A DNA stretch of 64,000 nucleotides. It comes from Sphingomonas canadensis (lineage in GTDB: Bacteria; Pseudomonadota; Alphaproteobacteria; Sphingomonadales; Sphingomonadaceae). The number at the start of each line of letters is the position of its first letter. Positions within the stretch are counted from its first letter, which is position 1. The stretch lies in NCBI RefSeq assembly GCF_026013525.1, contig NZ_JAPDRA010000009.1, positions 62,001 to 126,000 on the forward strand, in the 5' to 3' direction. Shown here one piece after another: positions 58,647 through 64,000 of the stretch. A program made the position numbers and the translations under genes. Below the pieces are notes generated by a model. That model had not been told where the DNA came from and made no database searches. It saw only the letters and a list, made by a program, of their open reading frames with translations.

Positions 58647-59945
58647 ATGCAGAACCTGCTGACGATCGACCGCGCGCGCCAGATCGCTGCCGCTCTGCGC
58701 TATCCCGGATGGCGTGCGGTGGCGGTCGCCATCTGCATATTCTTCTTCGCGTTCGGCGCGCCGATGACGATGCCGCTCGTCTATCCGGAGGTGATGAAGG
58801 AGTTCGGCTGGTCGCTCACCCAGGCGACGCTGATCTATACCTACAAGAGCCTGACCGGGGCGGTGATGGCGATCTTCATCATCGGCCCGCTGGTGGACCG
58901 GATCGGTCTTAAGCCCGTAATGGTCGGCGCGATGCTGGCGGAGGCCATCGGTCTTTCCTCGTTCCTGTTCGTCAGTTCGTTGTGGAGCTATTACCTGTCC
59001 GGCTTCCTGATCGGGATCGGGCAGGCAGCGGTGATCATCACCGTGCGGCTCTACATATCGCGCTGGTTCGTCCGCAACGTGGGGCTGGCGAACGGCATCG
59101 CGATCATCGGCACCAGCTTCGGCGGCATCGCCTTTCCGCTGATCGCGAGCCAGCTCATCCCGCTCTACGGCTGGCGGATGGCCTTCGCGGGGCTCAGCCT
59201 GGGCGTATTCTGCGTATCGATCCCGCTGGCGCTGTTCGCGCGGACCAACCCCAGCGAGGCGGACGTGCTGCCCGACGCGGCGAAGGTGGCGAACAACGCC
59301 GATCCGGACAGCCTGCGCGCGGCGGAACTGGACATCAGCTATCGCGAGCTGTTCACCCAGCGCACCTTCTGGCTGATCGCCATCGCCACCTTCCTTTCGG
59401 CCGGGGTGGACCAGGCGGTTTTCCAGCACAGCATCTTCTACCTGACCAAGGAGGCCGGGCTGACGCGCACCGTGGCGGCCAGCGCGCTTTCGGTGACCTT
59501 CCTGATCGGCATCTTCGCCAAGTTCGGCGCGGGCGCGGTGTATGACCGCTTCTCGGTCAAGGGGGTTTCGGGGTGGAACATCCTGCTGGTCGTGGCGCTG
59601 CTGATGCTGCTGCCGGTGCAGGGATATGCGACCGCGCTGACCTTCGCGATCGTGATGGGCGTGGCGCATGCCGGGCTGGTGGTGGACGGGCCGGTGGTTT
59701 CCAAGCACGTCTACGGCCCGCGCTACATGAACCGGGTGCTGCCGATCTTCGCGGGCTTCAACACCATGGGATCGGCGACGGGGCCGGTGCTGCTGGCGAT
59801 GTTCTACGATCATCAGGGCAGTTATGTGATGGGCATCAGCATCTTCGCGGTGCTGGTGGTGATCGCGGCGGCGATGCTGTGGCAGGTCCGGCCCTTCTAT
59901 CGCGAGCGCCTGCGCGCGCTGGGAGGGGATCAGGGAGCGTCCTGA
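58647..59945 (+). CDS. MFS transporter, paralogue of the DdvK-like carrier
   Basis: The 432-residue carrier has 12 predicted helices and shares the start RYPGWRAVAVAICIFFFAFGAP and the IIGPLVDRIGLKP loop with the carrier at 37247. They are clearly homologous and differ in the central loop. GGGAGGAGCCCCG precedes the start. It follows the aminotransferase gene by 92 bases and precedes the reductase gene, so it probably imports or exports the substrate of the same unit. Confidence 0.88.
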   Translation: MQNLLTIDRARQIAAALRYPGWRAVAVAICIFFFAFGAPMTMPLVYPEVMKEFGWSLTQATLIYTYKSLTGAVMAIFIIGPLVDRIGLKPVMVGAMLAEAIGLSSFLFVSSLWSYYLSGFLIGIGQAAVIITVRLYISRWFVRNVGLANGIAIIGTSFGGIAFPLIASQLIPLYGWRMAFAGLSLGVFCVSIPLALFARTNPSEADVLPDAAKVANNADPDSLRAAELDISYRELFTQRTFWLIAIATFLSAGVDQAVFQHSIFYLTKEAGLTRTVAASALSVTFLIGIFAKFGAGAVYDRFSVKGVSGWNILLVVALLMLLPVQGYATALTFAIVMGVAHAGLVVDGPVVSKHVYGPRYMNRVLPIFAGFNTMGSATGPVLLAMFYDHQGSYVMGISIFAVLVVIAAAMLWQVRPFYRERLRALGGDQGAS

Positions 59946-60049
59946 ACCGCCGGCGGCCTTGACAGGCGGCAATGCACGCGGAAGGCGAACCCTAATATCG
60001 TAATATCTCTCGCGGCCATTCGTGCCGCGGGTTCGAAGAGGCAACGGCA

Positions 60050-61006
60050 ATGCAACGCCCATGGCTGGAACTGCGGATCATATCCCGGCGGATCGAAGCG
60101 CAAGACATCGTAGCGCTCACCCTGGCCGCGCCCGACGGCAGCGCGCTGCCCGCGTTCAGTGCGGGATCGCATATCGATGTGGAGGTCTCGCCGGGGCTGA
60201 TCCGGCAGTACTCGCTGTGCAACGATCCGGCGGGCAGCAGCCATTATGAGATCGCAGTGCTGCGCGATCCGGCGTCGCGCGGCGGATCGATCGCAATCCA
60301 AGAAGGCTTCGGCGAGGGCGATACGATCCGCGTGAGCGAGCCGCGCAACCACTTCCCGCTCCAGCCGGTGCGCGGCAAGGCGCTGCTGATGGCCGGCGGC
60401 ATCGGCGTCACCCCGCTGCTCTGCATGGCCGAACGGCTGAGCGCGACCGGCGCCGATTTCGCGCTCCATTATTGCGCACGCACCCCGGCGCGCACCGCCT
60501 TCCGCGACCGCATTGCCGCCTCCCGCTTCGCGGACCGGGTGCGGTATCACTTCGACGACGGCCCGGACGGGCAGCGGCTCGATCCCGCGGCGCTCTTCGC
60601 CAACTGCGGCGAGGCGGATGTCTATGTCTGCGGACCGGCTGGCTTCATCGACTGGATCTGCTCCGCGGCCACTGCCGCCGGCATCGCGCAGGACCGGGTT
60701 CATCGCGAATATTTCTCGGCGGTCCCGGCCGAACCGGTGCCGGGCGGCGACCTTCCCTTCCGGCTGCGGATCGCCAGCTCCGGCGAGACGATCGAGGTCG
60801 CCGCGGACGAAAGCGCCGCCGCCGCGCTCGCCCGCCACGGCATCGAGCTGCCGATTTCGTGCGAACAGGGCATCTGCGGAACCTGCATCACCCGCGTGAT
60901 CGAGGGCGAACCGGATCATCGCGACATGCTGATGCTCGACGGCAACAGCGAGTTCACGCCCTGCTGCTCGCGGGCACTGACCCCTGAGCTCGTGATCGAC
61001 CTTTAG
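60050..61006 (+). CDS. Oxygenase reductase (FMN + [2Fe-2S], phthalate-dioxygenase-reductase/VanB type)
   Basis: The 318-residue reductase has an FMN/substrate domain with RQYSLCNDP near residue 52, a NAD domain (AGGIGVTPLL near 115; VYVCGPAGFIDW near 191), and a C-terminal plant-type [2Fe-2S] domain with Cys271, Cys276 and Cys279, and Cys305 or Cys306. This order is that of class IA reductases which feed Rieske oxygenases directly, without a separate ferredoxin. It is the only reductase gene in the window, so it may serve all three oxygenases here. Confidence 0.92.
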   Translation: MQRPWLELRIISRRIEAQDIVALTLAAPDGSALPAFSAGSHIDVEVSPGLIRQYSLCNDPAGSSHYEIAVLRDPASRGGSIAIQEGFGEGDTIRVSEPRNHFPLQPVRGKALLMAGGIGVTPLLCMAERLSATGADFALHYCARTPARTAFRDRIAASRFADRVRYHFDDGPDGQRLDPAALFANCGEADVYVCGPAGFIDWICSAATAAGIAQDRVHREYFSAVPAEPVPGGDLPFRLRIASSGETIEVAADESAAAALARHGIELPISCEQGICGTCITRVIEGEPDHRDMLMLDGNSEFTPCCSRALTPELVIDL

Positions 61007-61007
61007 G

Positions 61008-62303
61008 GTGGGGCGTACAAACAGCGATCCGGGCGGCGCGGCACCGGCCCGGGCGCGCCATCGCAGCGCGCTCTCCGACCGCAGGTTCCTGGTCTACACC
61101 ATGGCCAATGGCATCTCCTCGCTGGGCCTGTGGGTTCAGCGGCTGGCGATCGGATGGCTGTCGTGGGAGCTGACGCATTCGGAGATATGGGTCGGCGTCA
61201 TCGCCTTTTCGCTGATGGGGCCAACCTTCTTCCTGTCCCCCTTCTTCGGGGTGTGGATCGACCGGCTGGAGCCGTTGCGCACCGCGACGGCGATCAACGT
61301 GCTGACCGCGCTGTGGGCGACGATGCTGGCGCTTTTCTCGCTCGCGGGAATGCTGCGGATCGAGATGCTGTTCGCGATCTCCGTGCTGATCGGCATCACT
61401 TCCGCCGCCTATGCGCCGACGCGCATCTCGATCCTGCCGGCGCTGGTCCCGCGCGAACTGTTGCCCAGCGCGATCGGGATCAGCGCGATGATCTTCAACG
61501 GATCACGCCTGCTGGGTCCTGCGATCGCCGGGGCGGTGCTGGTGGCGCTGCCGATGGCAGCGGCGTTCCTGATCAACGCGATCACCTATGCCCCGCTGAT
61601 CTACGCGCTCGCCAAGGTCCGCTCCGCACCGGCCCCCAAGCCGCCCAAGGAACCGTTCTTCCGCCAGCTCGCGGAAGGGTTCGCCTATGCCGGCACGCAT
61701 CCCTTCATCCGGCTTCAACTGTTGCTGACCGCTTGGGGAGCGTTGTTCGGGCGATCGATCCTGGAGGTTCTGCCCGTCTATGCCGACCGGCTCTATGCGG
61801 CGAGCACAGGCGGGCTGGCGATACTCTCCGGCGCGGCGGGTGCGGGCGCGCTGGTCGCGGCCTTCCTGTCATCGCGGCAACGGTTCGACAGCCGCGGGCT
61901 CCAACTCGGCAGCATCTCGCTCGCGGTGGTGAACGCCGCCGCGCTGCTGGTGCTGCCGGTCTACGACAATCTGTGGCTGGGCGCCTTCTGCGTGATGCTG
62001 GTCGGCTTCGGTTCGACAGGATCGGCAGTGCTTTCGCAGACGCTGGTGCAGGTCGAGGTCGAGGACCGCATCCGCGGGCGGGTGAGCAGCCTGTGGGGCA
62101 TGGCCAGCCTGGGCGGATCGGCCTTTGGCGGACTGACCCTGGGCATCCTGCTGCGCCTGCTGGACGTGCATCACGCCACGCTGGTTACGGCCGTGATCGC
62201 GCTGGTGATGCCCGCGATAGCCTGGCGGATCGTGTGGCGCCGCAAGCCCGAGCCCCGGCGCGGCCTGGAATCCGCCCCGCTGGAGACCGTGGCTCCCGAG
62301 TGA
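61008..62303 (+). CDS. MFS transporter (MFS_3/EntS-like)
   Basis: The 431-residue protein starts at a GTG one base after the reductase stop. It has 12 predicted helices and the pattern of the MFS_3 group (SLMGPTFFLSPFFGVWIDRLEPLRTATAINV; a polar loop of about 20 residues after helix 6). This group mostly exports compounds, for example siderophores. Being coupled to the reductase gene, it may export a toxic intermediate of the oxygenase reaction, or could be unrelated. Confidence 0.85.
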   Translation: MGRTNSDPGGAAPARARHRSALSDRRFLVYTMANGISSLGLWVQRLAIGWLSWELTHSEIWVGVIAFSLMGPTFFLSPFFGVWIDRLEPLRTATAINVLTALWATMLALFSLAGMLRIEMLFAISVLIGITSAAYAPTRISILPALVPRELLPSAIGISAMIFNGSRLLGPAIAGAVLVALPMAAAFLINAITYAPLIYALAKVRSAPAPKPPKEPFFRQLAEGFAYAGTHPFIRLQLLLTAWGALFGRSILEVLPVYADRLYAASTGGLAILSGAAGAGALVAAFLSSRQRFDSRGLQLGSISLAVVNAAALLVLPVYDNLWLGAFCVMLVGFGSTGSAVLSQTLVQVEVEDRIRGRVSSLWGMASLGGSAFGGLTLGILLRLLDVHHATLVTAVIALVMPAIAWRIVWRRKPEPRRGLESAPLETVAPE

Positions 62304-62317
62304 TTCCAGGAGCCACG
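62288..62317. terminator. Hairpin between convergent MFS and FAD oxidoreductase genes
   Basis: CGTGGCTCC (62288-62296) and GGAGCCACG (62309-62317) are perfect 9-bp arms with a 12-base loop. It overlaps the MFS stop codon (62303). It may act as a bidirectional terminator, though no U-run is seen. Confidence 0.5.
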
Positions 62318-62322
62318 CTGGC

Positions 62323-63486
62323 TCAGGCGGCGGCCGCCTCCAGGTCGCGCGGGGTCACGCCGCTGCGCACCGCCTCGGCCGCCGCCCGGCCGGCGGCATC
62401 GCCCAGCGCCGCGCAGTCGATACCGGCACCCGAACGGGCGTAGAAATCCGGATCGAACGAGGCGGCACGCCCCGCGACGAGCAGATTGTCCACGCCCTGC
62501 GGCAACAGGCATCCGAAGGGCACCGCCGCGCCCGGCGCCCCATCGGCGAGCGTCGCATCGCCCGCCACATGCCGCGAATGCGTGAGCGCCAGCGTCCCCG
62601 CGACATCGACCAGGAAGCTCTCCTCGAACCCCGGCACCGTCTTCAGGAAGGCCAGGAACGCGCGCATCAGCTTGCGCCCCTCGGTCTCGCTGACGCTCAG
62701 GTCCCTGCTGTTCCACGCCTGCCGCCCGCCGAAGCGCGGCCCGGCGACGAACGCGATCCCCCGCTCCCGCGCCAGGGGCGTGATACCATAGAGCGCGATC
62801 GTATCGGGCTGGCGCGGATCGAGCCGTCCCGCCCGCTTGGCCTCGGCGACCAGCGCCGGCCAGTGTGCGCTGCCTGCCAGCGCGCGATCGAAATCGATGC
62901 CGCCGACGCGGGCGTTGATCCCCAGCGGCGTTTCGCCCGGTTCCCGCACCGCGGCACCGGCCCGCACCGCCAGGTCCGCATCGCCGGTGGCGTCGATCAC
63001 CACCTTCGCGCGCACGGCAAAGCGGCCCGACTTGTTCTCCACCATCGCGCCGCGTACGGCGCCGTCATCCAGGATCGGATCGGACACCCAGGTCGCGAGC
63101 AACAGATGCCCCCCCGCCTCGCGCACCAGATCGAGGCAGGCATATTTCAGCGCCTCCGGATCATAGATCAGCGCCCCGCCGGCAGTCTCGTCCGCAGCCG
63201 CGTTGCCGCTTGCGCGCAACCGTTCGAAGATCTCGGCGGAGATTCCACCGGACCCTTCGGTCAGCCCGATATCGAACGCCAGCGGCCCGTTGCCGCCAAG
63301 GACGACATTGCGCTCGACCAGCAGGGTATCCGACCCCGCCCGCGCAGCCGCGACCGCCGCAGCCACGCCGGCAAGACCACCGCCGCAGACGAGCACGTCC
63401 ACCGACCGGTAGACCGGCGTCCGCCGCGCCGGCAGGGTGATTTCCACGGGCTTGTCCGCGGCCTGGAGGCTTCTTGCTTCGGTCAT
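62323..63486 (-). CDS. FAD-dependent oxidoreductase (PF12831-type), copy 2
   Basis: The 387-residue protein is shorter than copy 1 at 18184 but has the same elements: VDVLVCGGGLAGVAAAVAAARAG, VLGGNGPLAFD, VVIDATGDADLAVRAGAAV and the C-terminal GVDNLLVAGRAASFDPDFYARSG. A mid-protein segment of roughly 100 residues present in copy 1 is reduced here. It lies five bases after the start of the gene that continues past the window, and the two are probably co-transcribed. The substrate is unknown. Confidence 0.82.
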   Translation of the reverse strand: MTEARSLQAADKPVEITLPARRTPVYRSVDVLVCGGGLAGVAAAVAAARAGSDTLLVERNVVLGGNGPLAFDIGLTEGSGGISAEIFERLRASGNAAADETAGGALIYDPEALKYACLDLVREAGGHLLLATWVSDPILDDGAVRGAMVENKSGRFAVRAKVVIDATGDADLAVRAGAAVREPGETPLGINARVGGIDFDRALAGSAHWPALVAEAKRAGRLDPRQPDTIALYGITPLARERGIAFVAGPRFGGRQAWNSRDLSVSETEGRKLMRAFLAFLKTVPGFEESFLVDVAGTLALTHSRHVAGDATLADGAPGAAVPFGCLLPQGVDNLLVAGRAASFDPDFYARSGAGIDCAALGDAAGRAAAEAVRSGVTPRDLEAAAA

Positions 63487-63491
63487 CGCGT

Positions 63492-64000
63492 TCAATCCCG
63501 CACCATGTGATGGACCTTGGCCTTGGCGATATCGATCGCGCCCTCGGCCAGATTCTGCCCCTGCTCGATCAGCAGGTCGCGTAGCACATCGATATCGACC
63601 CGGCGCGGCGCGATGCCCTCGCGGCAGGCCAGCGCGGCCGCAGTGCCCGCCGCCTGGCCGAACGCCATGCAATCCGGGATCTGCCGGCAGCGCGAATGCG
63701 CCTCGTAGCTCATCGACACCGTTTTGCCCGCGACCAGCAGGTTATCGATCTCCTGCGGGACGAGGCAGCCGAAGGGCACCCCGAAGACGGAGGTGACCAT
63801 CTTCGCATTGGCCAGCCGCTCGCGGAACTCGGCGGTCGCCTCGCTGCCGTCGGTCGGGTGGCGGACGAAGCCCATCGTGTCGGGCAGCCGGTGATAGCGC
63901 TTGAAGATATCGGTGGGGTGGAAGATCCCGCCCAGGATATCCTCGCGCGTCAGGGTATATTCGCCCAGGACGCGGCGGGAATCGCGCACGCCGATCATCG
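63492..64000 (-). CDS. FAD-dependent oxidoreductase (PF12831-type), copy 3, 5' end outside the window
   Basis: Only the C-terminal 169 residues are in the window. They contain MIGVRDSRRVLGEYTLTREDIL, GVPFGCLVPQEIDNLLVAGKTVSMSYEAHSRCRQ and GQAAGTAAALACREGIAPRRVD, which closely match the corresponding part of copy 1 (IGVRDSRRIVGDYTLNRDDIF). The frame is open to the right edge. It is the upstream neighbour of copy 2, with a five-base gap, so this end of the window contains a pair of these flavoenzymes. Confidence 0.82.
   Translation of the reverse strand, partial: MIGVRDSRRVLGEYTLTREDILGGIFHPTDIFKRYHRLPDTMGFVRHPTDGSEATAEFRERLANAKMVTSVFGVPFGCLVPQEIDNLLVAGKTVSMSYEAHSRCRQIPDCMAFGQAAGTAAALACREGIAPRRVDIDVLRDLLIEQGQNLAEGAIDIAKAKVHHMVRD

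Noticed and set aside
15567..64000. Mobile element (IS or integrase-borne island)
   Set aside because: No transposase, integrase or terminal inverted repeat was seen in the window. Only a tRNA location and a 14-base repeat hint at integration.

Overview
The window is G+C-rich (about two thirds by eye) and looks like a chromosomal segment from a sphingomonad (alphaproteobacterium, Sphingomonas/Sphingobium/Novosphingobium type). The grounds are the housekeeping genes, a TonB-dependent receptor typical of the group, and a dense set of genes whose best-known relatives belong to lignin-aromatic catabolism in Sphingobium sp. SYK-6. No insertion sequence, integrase, CRISPR array or rRNA was seen.

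Positions 1-15505 are ordinary chromosome: DUF423 protein, CPA2 cation/proton antiporter, Fe-S scaffold protein, CvpA, lipocalin, RadA, a glycosyltransferase, DUF2218, a PadR regulator, a UbiM-type hydroxylase, RarA, secreted proteins, a serine hydrolase, an MmcQ-like protein, a DUF429-like protein and tRNA-Thr(UGU). An AT-rich islet at about 4720-5230 carries a small secreted cysteine-rich protein. A long palindrome sits between the divergent ubiM and rarA genes.

From 15567 to the end (over 48 kb), starting 62 bases after the tRNA, nearly every gene is catabolic, transport or regulatory. The clearest module is 30775-38548. It resembles the 5,5'-dehydrodivanillate (DDVA, a lignin biphenyl) pathway: a MarR regulator divergent from a LigXa-like Rieske O-demethylase, then a minus-strand run of MFS transporter, HD-domain protein, LigZ-like extradiol dioxygenase, two RraA-type aldolases and LigY. 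LigY keeps all four zinc ligands known for that enzyme. LigW-like decarboxylases (15567 and 24004) could remove the carboxyl of the 5-carboxyvanillate that LigY releases, and the RraA-type aldolases could finish the C5 fragment.

A second module (22559-23944) is a hydroxycinnamoyl-CoA hydratase-lyase with a MarR regulator. A third (38640-44026) is an ADP-forming acyl-CoA synthetase with a crotonase, a thiolase-like protein, a DUF35 protein and an alpha/beta hydrolase, which looks like CoA-dependent side-chain shortening. A fourth (24004-30690) has an FMN 2-hydroxyacid dehydrogenase, a TPP-dependent decarboxylase and an aldehyde dehydrogenase, a mandelate-pathway-like logic, plus a MetE-like protein.

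The least explained part is a set of transcription units (about 16-20 kb and 44-62 kb): TonB receptor, SDR, two acyl-CoA dehydrogenases, TPP lyase, aldo/keto reductase, aldehyde dehydrogenase, two Rieske oxygenases, one reductase, a class V aminotransferase, MFS transporters and three related FAD oxidoreductases. Six of their intergenic regions share a 15-bp, roughly palindromic site (best copy AACTGTATTACAGTT at 55928, next to a FadR-type GntR gene). This suggests a single regulon for an unidentified aromatic substrate and is the strongest candidate for something undescribed. All functional assignments come from reading translated sequence and remembered family features, without database searches.
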